This document shows positions 1-6,936 of a stretch of DNA of 64,000 nucleotides, one piece after another. The notes under the pieces are model-generated. The model ran no database searches. It was given only the letters and a program-made list of their open reading frames with translations, and had not been told where the DNA came from. Positions within the stretch are counted from its first letter, which is position 1. The number at the start of each line of letters is the position of its first letter. The translations under genes were made by a program, and so were the position numbers. The stretch lies in assembly GCF_022808865.1 (NCBI RefSeq), contig NZ_JAKZLB010000005.1, forward strand, positions 1 through 64,000. The letters are read 5' to 3'. The stretch comes from Geothrix oryzisoli. GTDB taxonomy: Bacteria; Acidobacteriota; Holophagae; Holophagales; Holophagaceae.

Positions 1-125
1 TTCTCGATCACGAAGAGACCCGCGCACCGCGCCATGCGGGGCGACCAGATCACCGGAGGCGGCGCGAGCTCCCACCCCGCCTCGCGGAGGATGGCCTGGG
101 CCCTGTGGCGGAGCGTGAGGTTCAT
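1..125 (-). CDS. Partial gene, N-terminus only, possibly SprT-like
   Basis: The first 41 codons of a minus-strand gene whose remainder lies outside the window. It starts at ATG 125-123, seven bases after a GGAGG. The visible part is an amphipathic helix followed by a strand with the motif V-I-W-S-P-R-M-x3-AG, which resembles the W-N-x-R-L-x3-AG segment found early in SprT-like zinc metallopeptidase domains. The HExxH motif that would confirm this is beyond the edge, so the family call is a guess from about 15 residues. The gene follows the DinB gene with a gap of 64 bases and may be the last gene of the same transcript. Confidence 0.35.
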   Translation of the reverse strand, partial: MNLTLRHRAQAILREAGWELAPPPVIWSPRMARCAGLFVIE

Positions 126-189
126 GCCTCCATTCTGGGACAGATCCGGCGGTGGGTCGCCTCGGGGCGCGGGGCGTTGACGGGTCGAT

Positions 190-645
190 CTAGACCTTTG
201 CGACCTCCGGCGCCTTCATCGCGCCGGGCAGCCCCATAAGCTTCCGGGCCGTGCCGATCTGGCCCAGGTGATAGGCCTCCTCCATGAGGAAGGTGCCCAC
301 GATCTGGTCCAGGGGGGCCGGGGTCTGCAGGGCGGGATGGATCCGCAGCTCACTCCAGTCGGCGACGGCACCGAAGGCCTCCGCCAGGGCCGCCTGCGTC
401 TCGTCCATGGCCGCCTCAAGCTGTGCCAGGGACTGCGGCCCGGCTGCCGCCGGGCGCTCGCCCGACCGGCTCAGGGTCCCGAGGAGCCAGCGGCGGTTCT
501 CCACGAGGTGGGTGAGGATCCAGGTGATGCTGTTCACGCGGGGCGCGGGCGGCTGGTCGGCCTGGTCCTGGGTGACGTCGGCCAGGTTCCGGGCCATCAG
601 GACCTGACGGTTGAGGGAGAAGAGCGTGGTCCAGGGCTGGGACAT
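190..645 (-). CDS. DinB-family four-helix protein
   Basis: A 151-residue protein with the layout of the DinB/YfiT superfamily, four-helix-bundle proteins that often bind a metal through histidines and include thiol-dependent S-transferases. Visible markers are the T-H-L-x-E-N segment with His46 in helix 2 and the E-E-A-Y-H-L-G-Q-I-G segment with His126 in the last helix, the usual positions of metal ligands. The third ligand is not clear. Length is normal for the family. The start is well supported by AAGGAGGA six bases upstream. It lies 123 bases downstream of the ArsR gene on the same strand, so co-transcription is possible. The substrate is unknown. Confidence 0.75.
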   Translation of the reverse strand: MSQPWTTLFSLNRQVLMARNLADVTQDQADQPPAPRVNSITWILTHLVENRRWLLGTLSRSGERPAAAGPQSLAQLEAAMDETQAALAEAFGAVADWSELRIHPALQTPAPLDQIVGTFLMEEAYHLGQIGTARKLMGLPGAMKAPEVAKV

Positions 646-768
646 GGGTCCTCCTTGTAAGGGCGCGTGGGCGCGGGTTGTCCGCTGAGGGCAGACGGGG
701 ATCTGCCTGCCTGGTGCAGGCGGTGGGGGATCGGGGCGGGGATCCCGCCCGGGATGGCTGGTCGGGGG

Positions 769-1113
769 TCAGTCTTCGACGAAGGCCTTGAGGCTCGCCA
801 GGGCGACGTCCCACTCCCTGGAGAGGCGCGCCAGGTACTGGTGGGCGTCCTCGAGGCGCTTGGGCTCGAAGGTCCAGATGCGTTCCCGCCCATGGCGGGT
901 GCTCTTGACGAGCCCCGCCTCGGACAGCACTTCGAGATGCTTGGTGATGGCCTGCCGGGAGACTGCCGACTGGCCGCTCAGGCGGGTGACGGTGAGGGGC
1001 CCGCCGGCGCAGAGGCTGACGAGCAGGCTCAGGCGCGTGGCATCCCCCAGCGCAGCGAAGAGCGGCGCCGCGTCCTTCAGGCGCGCGGGGGAGAGGGCCT
1101 CAGGCCGTGACAT
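769..1113 (-). CDS. ArsR-family transcriptional regulator
   Basis: A 114-residue winged-helix repressor. The segment FAALGDATRLSLL is the typical first helix of ArsR proteins, and SRQAITKHLEVLSEAGLV is the helix-turn-helix recognition region. The wing follows with R-H-G-R-E-R-I-W. No CxC metal-binding motif of the arsenic or cadmium sensors is visible, so this is the subtype paired with SRPBCC proteins rather than a metal sensor. ATG 1113 was chosen over an upstream start at 1152 because family alignment begins near here; its ribosome-binding site is weak and it overlaps the end of the SRPBCC gene by 14 bases, suggesting translational coupling. It probably binds the double palindrome at 1560-1617. 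Confidence 0.88.
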   Translation of the reverse strand: MSRPEALSPARLKDAAPLFAALGDATRLSLLVSLCAGGPLTVTRLSGQSAVSRQAITKHLEVLSEAGLVKSTRHGRERIWTFEPKRLEDAHQYLARLSREWDVALASLKAFVED

Positions 1114-1558
1114 GGCGCTCGATCCGGGGCAGCTGGCCCGCCCACCCGGCATCGTTCATGCGGAAGGCCTCGTCGCGCCGATCGGGCGGCAGCTGGTCGA
1201 AGCCGGACTCCATCACCTTGAGCAGGGTGCCGCCCTCGGCCGCTTCGAGGTGGAACTCCACGAGGGTCATGGGTTCGACCGAGTAGTCCCGTTTCACGTC
1301 CATGGGGTAGGGGTGCCAGCGGTAGGAGAAGAGGCGCTCGGCTTCCATGCGCTCGATCCTCATCTCCAGGAGGATGTGCGAGTAGTCGGAATGGGTGATC
1401 CGCCCGAAGACCGGCTGGCCGGGCACGAAGCGCCCCTCCAGCTTCATCCCGAACCAGGTGCCGAATTCCTCGGCGTCCGACAGCGCCTTCCAGACCCGTG
1501 CTTGGGGCGCGCGGAGATGGATCTCCTTCCTGATGCAGTCGGTGTTGGACGTCGTCAT
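1100..1558 (-). CDS. SRPBCC (AHSA1-like) domain protein
   Basis: A 152-residue START/Bet v1-fold protein of the AHSA1 type. Seen: the N-terminal I-x-L-R-A-P-x-A-R-V-W-K-A-L-S-D motif and the middle segment FGMKLEGRFVPGQPVFGRIT, both characteristic. Such proteins have a hydrophobic ligand pocket and are very often encoded next to an ArsR regulator, as here; the ligand is not known. The start ATG 1558 has GGAGG seven bases upstream, and that ribosome-binding site lies inside one of the two operator palindromes. It is the first gene of the SRPBCC-ArsR pair, the reverse of the more usual order. Confidence 0.88.
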   Translation of the reverse strand: MTTSNTDCIRKEIHLRAPQARVWKALSDAEEFGTWFGMKLEGRFVPGQPVFGRITHSDYSHILLEMRIERMEAERLFSYRWHPYPMDVKRDYSVEPMTLVEFHLEAAEGGTLLKVMESGFDQLPPDRRDEAFRMNDAGWAGQLPRIERHVTA

Positions 1559-1559
1559 G

Positions 1560-1617
1560 TGTAACCTCCAGGTTGCATGTTAGGCGGGTCGGGAGTGAGT
1601 GCAACCCATCGGTTGCA
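1560..1617 (-). promoter_or_regulatory. Double palindromic operator and promoter of the SRPBCC-arsR operon
   Basis: Two inverted repeats of the form TGCAACC-N4-GGTTGCA. The upstream site, 1600-1617, is perfect; the downstream site, 1560-1577, has one mismatch (TGTAACC on the plus strand). Their centres are exactly 40 bases apart, about four helical turns. A promoter fits between them on the minus strand: -35 TTGCAC at 1604-1599 (inside the upstream site), 16-base spacer, -10 TAACAT at 1582-1577 (touching the downstream site). The downstream palindrome also contains the GGAGG of the first gene. A repressor bound here would cover the -35 region, the transcription start and the ribosome-binding site. 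Confidence 0.65.
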
Positions 1618-1711
1618 TTTTTTCTGGTTGGGGCCGGCCTGGGCCTTCCCTCCCGGCGTAGGCTTGGATCGGGCCACCCCCGGAAAGGGGGCGGAGGGAA
1701 GGAGGCGCGCC

Positions 1712-2245
1712 ATGAGGAGGGCCCTTCCACTGTCGGAGGTGTACACCCTGCTGGAGCCTGGCCCCGTGGTGCTGCTCACCACGGCCCACCGGGGGCGGGC
1801 CAACCTCATGGCCATGTCGTGGCACATGATGATGGAGTTCAATCCGCCCCTGGTGGGCTGCTTGGTGAGCGGGGCCAACCACAGCTTCGAGGCGCTGCGG
1901 AAGACGCGGGAATGCGTGATCGCGATTCCCGCGGCCGGGCTCGCGAAGCAGGTGGTGAAGGTGGGCAACGCCTCGGGCCGGGACCTCGACAAGTTCGCGG
2001 CCTTCGGCCTCACGCCCCTGCCGGCGAAGAAGGTGGCCGCGCCGCTGGTGGCCGAGTGCTTCGCCAACCTGGAGTGCCGAGTCGCGGACACGCGCTTCGT
2101 GAACCGCTACAACCTCTTCGTGCTGGAGGTGGTCCAGGCCTGGATCGATTCCACGCAGAAGAAGCCGAAGACCCTCCACCACCACGGGTATGGGGTCTTC
2201 GTGGTGGATGGCGAGACGATCCGGTTGAAGTCCGGCAAGCCCTGA
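1712..2245 (+). CDS. Flavin reductase-like (flavoredoxin-type) protein
   Basis: A 177-residue protein of the flavin reductase-like domain family (FMN-binding split barrel). Seen: V-V-L-L-T-T-A-H-R-G-R-A-N-L-M-A-M-S-W near the start, P-P-L-V-G-C-L-V-S-G and the end of the domain with N-R-Y-N-L-F-V-L-E-V-V. Members bind FMN and use NAD(P)H or act as electron carriers (flavoredoxin). The start ATG 1712 follows GGAGG by about seven bases; upstream in-frame starts would add 45 residues unlike the family. It is divergent from the SRPBCC-arsR operon with 153 bases between them. The physiological partner is unknown. Confidence 0.85.
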   Translation: MRRALPLSEVYTLLEPGPVVLLTTAHRGRANLMAMSWHMMMEFNPPLVGCLVSGANHSFEALRKTRECVIAIPAAGLAKQVVKVGNASGRDLDKFAAFGLTPLPAKKVAAPLVAECFANLECRVADTRFVNRYNLFVLEVVQAWIDSTQKKPKTLHHHGYGVFVVDGETIRLKSGKP

Positions 2246-2256
2246 GGCTCGGCCGC

Positions 2257-2712
2257 TCAGCACCCGTAGGTGCCCATCCAGGTGCCCTCGGCGAGGACCT
2301 TGCCCTTCATCGCCGCGTCCACCTGGGCCCGGCTGGCGCCGGCGGGGAGGCCCAGCGGGGCCGAGAGGGCTGTGAGCCGGAAGAGGTAGCGGTGGGGCCT
2401 GCCTGGCGGGGGCGAGGGGCCGTTCCAGCCCAGGCGGCCCCAGCTGTTCTTGCCCTGGTGGGCGCCCCCCGGAAGATCGGCCGTGCGGGGCTGGTCCTCT
2501 GCCAGGGACCTCGCGGTTCCCGGCAGGTCGTAGAGGACCCAGTGGACCCAGGTGCCGGCGGGGGCGTCGGGATCCTCCACGACCAGGGCGAAGGCGGCGG
2601 TGCCTGCGGGCGGCTCGCCCCACTGGAGGGCCGGGGAGCGGTCGGCCCCATCGGCGGTGTGGGCGCGGGGAATGGTGCCGCCATTGGGAAAGGCCGGGAT
2701 CCGAAGCTCCAT
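2257..2712 (-). CDS. YbhB/YbcL-type PEBP (Raf kinase inhibitor-like) protein
   Basis: A 151-residue phosphatidylethanolamine-binding-protein family member. Diagnostic motifs are D-P-D-A-P-A-G-T-W-V-H-W-V-L-Y-D-L-P (the ligand-pocket DPDxP and HWV segments) and H-R-Y-L-F-R-L near the end. ATG 2712 is preceded by GAAAGGAGG at good spacing. An alternative in-frame start at 2787 would add a short hydrophobic leader (MLPVLLLPILLA), making a secreted form possible, but the strong ribosome-binding site favours the short form. It lies 108 bases after the AmrS gene on the same strand. The substrate and role of bacterial PEBPs are largely unsettled. Confidence 0.85.
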   Translation of the reverse strand: MELRIPAFPNGGTIPRAHTADGADRSPALQWGEPPAGTAAFALVVEDPDAPAGTWVHWVLYDLPGTARSLAEDQPRTADLPGGAHQGKNSWGRLGWNGPSPPPGRPHRYLFRLTALSAPLGLPAGASRAQVDAAMKGKVLAEGTWMGTYGC

Positions 2713-2820
2713 GCGGGCCTCCTTTCGAGGTGCCGGGCCGCCCGACGAGGGGGCGAGCAGGATGGGAAGCAGCAGCACCGGGAGCATGGCTTCAAGGTAC
2801 GCCCGCCGGGGAGAGGCGCC

Positions 2821-3903
2821 TCAATCGTCCTGGGGGATCGTGACCGGGATGCGGCGGTTGCCGAAGGGCAGGGCCGCCTTCTCGAAATGCCCGGGGATCT
2901 TGGCCCCGCAGTCCGGACAGCGGCCGGCCGCGGCCAGGCGATTCCGCTCGATCCGGTACCAGTCCCGGACGATGAGGGGCGCCTGGCACGAGGGGCAGCG
3001 GGTCGTGCCTCCGTCGAGGTCCTGCACATTGCCGGTGTAGACGTAGTGGAGGCCTGCGGCCAGGGCGATCTCCCGCGCCCGGGTGAGGGTGGCGGCGGGC
3101 GTCCGGGGCAGGTCCGTCATCTTGTAGTCCGGGTGGAAGGCGCTGAAGTGCAGGGGCACGTCAACGCCCAGCTCCCGGGCGATCCAGTCGGACAGGGCCG
3201 CGAGCTCGTCGCTGGAATCATTCTGGCCGGGGATCAGGAGGGTGGTGATCTCCAGCCAGGTGTCCGTCTCGTGCCGGAGGTACCGGAGCGTGTCCAGAAC
3301 CGGCTGGAGGTGGGCCGCGGAGAGCCGCGCATAGAACCCCTCCGTGAAGGCCTTGAGGTCCACGTTGGCGGCATCCATCTTGGCGTAGAAGGCCTGCCGG
3401 GGCTCCGCGTGCATGTACCCGGCCGTGACGGCGACGGTCCGGATTCCCCGCTCGTGGCAGGCGTCGGCCACGTCCATGGCGTATTCCGCGAAGATCACCG
3501 GGTCGTTGTAGGTGAAGGCGACGCTCTGGCATCCGGAGGCGGCCGCGGCCCCCGCGATGCCCTCCGGCGAGGCCCGGTCCGTGAGGCGGTCCATGTCCCT
3601 CGCCTTGCTGATGTCCCAGTTCTGGCAGAACTTGCACATGAGGTTGCAGCCCGCGGTGCCGAAGGACAGAACTCGCGAGCCCGGGAGGAAATGATTCAGC
3701 GGCTTCTTCTCGATGGGGTCGATGCAGAAGCCCGAGGACCGGCCGTAGGTGGTGAGGACCATGCCGCCCGCCGTGTGCTGGCGGACGAAGCAGGCGCCCC
3801 GCTGGCCTTCGCCCAGCTTGCAGTCGCGGGGGCAGAGGTCGCACTGGAGGCGGCCGTCCTCGAGCCGATGCCACCAGCGGGCCGGATGGGGAACCTCGCC
3901 CAT
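2821..3903 (-). CDS. amrS: AmmeMemoRadiSam system radical SAM enzyme
   Basis: A 360-residue radical SAM protein. The cluster motif C-N-L-M-C-K-F-C (CxxxCxxC) binds the SAM-coupled [4Fe-4S] cluster. An N-terminal C-D-L-C-P-R-D-C pair and a C-terminal pair C-P-S-C ... C-P-D-C are further potential metal sites; the latter is zinc-ribbon-like. The N-terminal pattern followed by G-x-C-I-D-P-I-E-K-K-P-L-N-H-F is typical of the AmrS family found with AMMECR1 and MEMO proteins. The start ATG 3903 has GTGAGG close upstream, and the gene begins four bases after the stop of the AMMECR1 gene, completing a B-A-S operon. The reaction catalysed by this trio is not established. Confidence 0.92.
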   Translation of the reverse strand: MGEVPHPARWWHRLEDGRLQCDLCPRDCKLGEGQRGACFVRQHTAGGMVLTTYGRSSGFCIDPIEKKPLNHFLPGSRVLSFGTAGCNLMCKFCQNWDISKARDMDRLTDRASPEGIAGAAAASGCQSVAFTYNDPVIFAEYAMDVADACHERGIRTVAVTAGYMHAEPRQAFYAKMDAANVDLKAFTEGFYARLSAAHLQPVLDTLRYLRHETDTWLEITTLLIPGQNDSSDELAALSDWIARELGVDVPLHFSAFHPDYKMTDLPRTPAATLTRAREIALAAGLHYVYTGNVQDLDGGTTRCPSCQAPLIVRDWYRIERNRLAAAGRCPDCGAKIPGHFEKAALPFGNRRIPVTIPQDD

Positions 3904-3907
3904 GGCC

Positions 3908-4489
3908 TCACCTGCGGTGTCCCACGCCTGCCGGTTCCTGGAACTGCATGACGCTGAACCGGGCGAACCGGAATCCGTCGTCCCAGAATTCCCCGGGCAG
4001 GCCCGCCTTCTGCTTCAGGTGGGCGAGGAAGTCCCCGGGATCGCCCAGTTGATCCCAGACCTGGGGCAGGAAGGCGGCCCTCTGCCCGCCCCACTCCAGC
4101 ACCAGGCCATCCTCGTGAGGCCGGAGCTGGGCCATCAGGTGGGCCTGGCTGTCGAATGAAAGGGCTTCCAGGGGCCCGAGGAGCGAGACTTCGACCTCCG
4201 TGTCGGGGAATTCGCTCCGCGACAGGGGGGGGAAGCGGGAATCGTGGAAGGCGGCCTCCCTCGCGTTGGCGGCCACATCCTCTCCCAGGGGCCGCCTTGG
4301 GGAAAGGGTGCCGATGCAGCCCCGGAGCAGGCCGTGACGCTTGAGGGTGACGAAGGTCGCGCCGGGCTCCTGAAGCCAGGGTTCCACCTCGAACGGCGGC
4401 GCGCCCATGCCCAGCTGGCTCGCGATGGCGCCATGGGCGATCGCCAGGAGGATGGGGCCGCGGTCAGGGGGCGGGTGCGGATGGAACAT
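3908..4489 (-). CDS. AmmeMemoRadiSam system protein A (AMMECR1 domain)
   Basis: A 193-residue AMMECR1-domain protein. Seen: F-V-T-L-K-R-H-G-L-L-R-G-C-I-G-T-L, containing the invariant RGCIG motif with a conserved cysteine, followed by N-A-R-E-A-A-F-H-D-S-R-F-P-P-L, the second block of the family. ATG 4489 is chosen over the in-frame start at 4522 because GGAGG sits six bases before it; it overlaps the end of the MEMO gene by 26 bases. The family is found in all domains of life and is nearly always tied genetically to MEMO and the radical SAM protein in bacteria; its enzymatic activity is unknown. Confidence 0.92.
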   Translation of the reverse strand: MFHPHPPPDRGPILLAIAHGAIASQLGMGAPPFEVEPWLQEPGATFVTLKRHGLLRGCIGTLSPRRPLGEDVAANAREAAFHDSRFPPLSRSEFPDTEVEVSLLGPLEALSFDSQAHLMAQLRPHEDGLVLEWGGQRAAFLPQVWDQLGDPGDFLAHLKQKAGLPGEFWDDGFRFARFSVMQFQEPAGVGHRR

Positions 4490-5300
4490 GGGGGGCCTCC
4501 GGGGTGAAGGCGAAGGCGGCATAGCCCACCACGTGGTCGCGGTCCCCGGCGGTGTCGCCGGAGTTGCGCAGGTCCACCAGATGGGGCTTCAGCCGGTGCC
4601 GGCGGGCGGCCAGCAGCAGTCCGTTCACGGCCGTGGCGCCGCAGGCCTGCTCGTGGCTGGCCAGCGGATCCAGGTCCGAGATGCTGCCGCAGGTGCGTCG
4701 ATCCAGGGCCAGGGCCTGGTCGTAGGGGAGGTAATGGGACAGGTCGGAGCTGATGACGATCAGGGTCTCCAGGCCGCCCCAGAGGACCTCGAGGACCTCG
4801 GCCACCGCGGCTGCGGAGGCCTGCCCCACGGCCAGCGGCACCAGGTGGAAGGCGCCGAGGGTCTGCTGAAGGAAGGGCAGCTGCACTTCGATCGAGTGCT
4901 CCCGCGCATGGGCCGCAGGGTTGGTGGTCACCCGGGCCAGGGGACGCAGGAGGTCGGCGGCCTCGCCATCCACCGGGATCCGGCCCAGGGGCGTATCGAA
5001 GGCCGAGGTGCCGGGGAGGGCCAGGCCCGGGAAGGCCACATGGTGGGCGGGACCGAGCACCACCACCCGCTGGATGATGTCCCGCAGCCGGCCCAGGGGC
5101 CCGTACGCGCTGGCGGCGATGGGGCCGGAGTAGATATAGCCCGCATGCGGCACGATCAAGGCCTTGGGCGGGCCGAGCCACGGGCTTGCTCCGGCCGCGT
5201 CGGCGAACAGGGCCTGGATGGTACGACTCAGTTCCCCGCTTTCGCGCGGGTAGAACGTTCCGGCCACCGCGGCCGCCCGGACATCCAGCGTGGTGCCCAT
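4464..5300 (-). CDS. AmmeMemoRadiSam system protein B (MEMO)
   Basis: A 278-residue MEMO-family protein, related in fold to class III nonheme iron dioxygenases. Seen: A-V-A-G-T-F-Y-P at the N-terminus, P-H-A-G-Y-I-Y-S-G, L-G-P-A-H-H, E-H-S-I-E-V-Q-L-P-F and S-S-D-L-S-H-Y. The histidines in these blocks are the metal-site residues of the family. First gene of the ammB-ammA-amrS operon. No clear Shine-Dalgarno sequence lies at the usual distance from ATG 5300; the nearest, AGGGGG, is buried in the terminator hairpin at 5314-5339. Confidence 0.92.
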   Translation of the reverse strand: MGTTLDVRAAAVAGTFYPRESGELSRTIQALFADAAGASPWLGPPKALIVPHAGYIYSGPIAASAYGPLGRLRDIIQRVVVLGPAHHVAFPGLALPGTSAFDTPLGRIPVDGEAADLLRPLARVTTNPAAHAREHSIEVQLPFLQQTLGAFHLVPLAVGQASAAAVAEVLEVLWGGLETLIVISSDLSHYLPYDQALALDRRTCGSISDLDPLASHEQACGATAVNGLLLAARRHRLKPHLVDLRNSGDTAGDRDHVVGYAAFAFTPEAPHVPSAPAP

Positions 5301-5304
5301 GCCG

Positions 5305-5339
5305 CAAAAATAACCCCCTGGCCCGGTGGGGCCAGGGGG
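5305..5339 (-). terminator. Rho-independent terminator of the NHL lipoprotein gene
   Basis: A perfect 11-bp stem (CCCCCTGGCCC at 5314-5324 with GGGCCAGGGGG at 5329-5339, four-base loop) followed on the minus strand by TTATTTTT. It lies 83 bases after the stop of the NHL gene, whose transcript it would end, and only 13 bases before the ATG of the MEMO gene, which is on the same strand. Confidence 0.82.
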
Positions 5340-5421
5340 CGAGGGCAGATCGTGCGTGCGGGAGGCCGGTTGGCCCGGTGGGGATCAGGCGACCGGCAGG
5401 GGCGCCATCCTGGGGCCGGGA

Positions 5422-6813
5422 TCAGGGCGTGGTGAAGGTCGTGACGGCCCCGGCGGAAGTCACGGTCCTCAGCTGGTGATTGTTCACGTCGGTCACCACC
5501 AGGCTGCCCGAAGGGGCGGTGGCGATGCCGCAGGGGAGGTTGAAGAGCGCTGCGCTGCCGCTGCCATCGGCGTTGCCGAAGACGCCCCCCGAGCCCGCCG
5601 GGGTGCTGACGGTGCCATCCGCGGCCAGACGCCGGATGGCGTGGTTGTGGGTGTCGGCGACCCACAGGATGCCGGCGGCATCCAGGGCGATTCCCACGGG
5701 CGTGCGGAACTGGGCCGAGAGGCCGCTGCCATCGGCGAAGCCGGCATTGTTGATCTGCCCCGCCAGCCGGGTCACGATCCCGCCCGGGGCGACCTTCCGG
5801 ACACAGGAATTGCCATAGTCCGCGACATACAGCGTTCCATTCGGCGCGAGGGCGATCCCGTTCGGCTGGTCGAACAGGGCGCTGGAGCCGGTTCCGTCCG
5901 CCAGCCCGGCCGTGCCGGGGGTGCCAGCGTAGGTCGAGACGGTCCCGTTCGTGGCCATCATCCGGATGGTGTGGTTCTGGGAGTCGGCGATGTAGAGGAC
6001 TCCGGTCGCGTCCACCGCCAGGCCGAAGGGCGCATTGAAGCGGGCCTGGGAGGCTCCACCATCGGTGGACCCGGGGATCCCCGCGGCGCCGGCGAGGGTC
6101 GTGACGGTGCCATCCGCGGCGATGCGCCGGATGGTGTGGTTGCCCGTATCGGCCACCAGCAGGTTTCCGGCCGGGTCGAAGGCCAGGCCACCCGGGTGGT
6201 TGAACCGCGCGCTGCCGCCCTGGCCATCCAGGGTGCCGGGCAGGCCGGAGCTCCCGGCCACCAGCGCCTTGTGGTTCGTGGCATCCACCTTCCAGATGGT
6301 GTGGTCGTCCATGTCGGACACGAACAGGTTCCCCGACCCGTCATAGGCCAGGCCCATGGGGGAGGTGAAGGTCAGGGCCGCCGCCACGGTGAGCGTGGCC
6401 GCCCCGCTGGTGGCGGTGCCGATGGAGTTGGTCACGGTCACGGTGTAGCTCCCCGCGTCCTCGACCTTGGCCTGATAGAGGGTGAAGGTGGACCCGATGG
6501 CGCCCAGGATGTCGTGGCCGTCCTTCGCCCACTGGTAGGACAGGGTGGCCGCCCCGGTGGCCGTGATCGCGAAGCTGACGGATCGGCCGGAAACGGTGCT
6601 GACACTCGTTGGATTCGAGGTGATGGCCGGCGGGGTTCCGGGGGCGGAGGCATCGGTATGGTGGGACGAGCAGCCGAAGCCGAGGGCCAAGAGCAGCATG
6701 GGGAGGATGAGGAGCCGGGTGCGGCGCAGCCCGCGGACGGAGCGTCCGGCAGCTACGAGCCACGCGCGCATGGAATGAAATCCCGCACTCGGGCTAGGGA
6801 ATCCCTGGATCAT
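5422..6813 (-). CDS. Lipoprotein with Ig-like domain and NHL repeats
   Basis: A 463-residue surface or periplasmic lipoprotein. The N-terminus has arginines, a hydrophobic stretch LLILPMLLLALGFG and a lipobox cysteine at residue 48. Residues about 62-143 form an Ig-like fold (S-Y-Q-W-A-K-D-G-x-D-I, then D-A-G-S-Y-T-V-T-V). The rest is a run of NHL repeats with the recurring pattern P-x-G-[LI]-A-x-D ... G-x-L-[YFW]-V-[AS]-D-x-x-N-H-x-I-R, expected to make a six-bladed propeller. ATG 6813 has GGGAGG four bases upstream; an internal ATG at 6771 would give a more typical signal length. A strong terminator follows. The binding partner is unknown. Confidence 0.85.
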   Translation of the reverse strand: MIQGFPSPSAGFHSMRAWLVAAGRSVRGLRRTRLLILPMLLLALGFGCSSHHTDASAPGTPPAITSNPTSVSTVSGRSVSFAITATGAATLSYQWAKDGHDILGAIGSTFTLYQAKVEDAGSYTVTVTNSIGTATSGAATLTVAAALTFTSPMGLAYDGSGNLFVSDMDDHTIWKVDATNHKALVAGSSGLPGTLDGQGGSARFNHPGGLAFDPAGNLLVADTGNHTIRRIAADGTVTTLAGAAGIPGSTDGGASQARFNAPFGLAVDATGVLYIADSQNHTIRMMATNGTVSTYAGTPGTAGLADGTGSSALFDQPNGIALAPNGTLYVADYGNSCVRKVAPGGIVTRLAGQINNAGFADGSGLSAQFRTPVGIALDAAGILWVADTHNHAIRRLAADGTVSTPAGSGGVFGNADGSGSAALFNLPCGIATAPSGSLVVTDVNNHQLRTVTSAGAVTTFTTP

Positions 6814-6936
6814 CGAACCTCCCAGAAAACAAGACCGCGAAGGCCAAGGCGTGGTTGAAGGGTAGACCTGGTCTCTCGTCGAACGGGAGGATCCCCTGAA
6901 TGGTGGGCTCTCGTCCAGGAAGGTTCCGGGAAGGGG

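Noticed and set aside
1573-3951. Plus-strand frame of nearly 800 codons across the flavin reductase, PEBP and amrS genes
   Set aside because: It overlaps three well-supported genes and has no recognisable domain.
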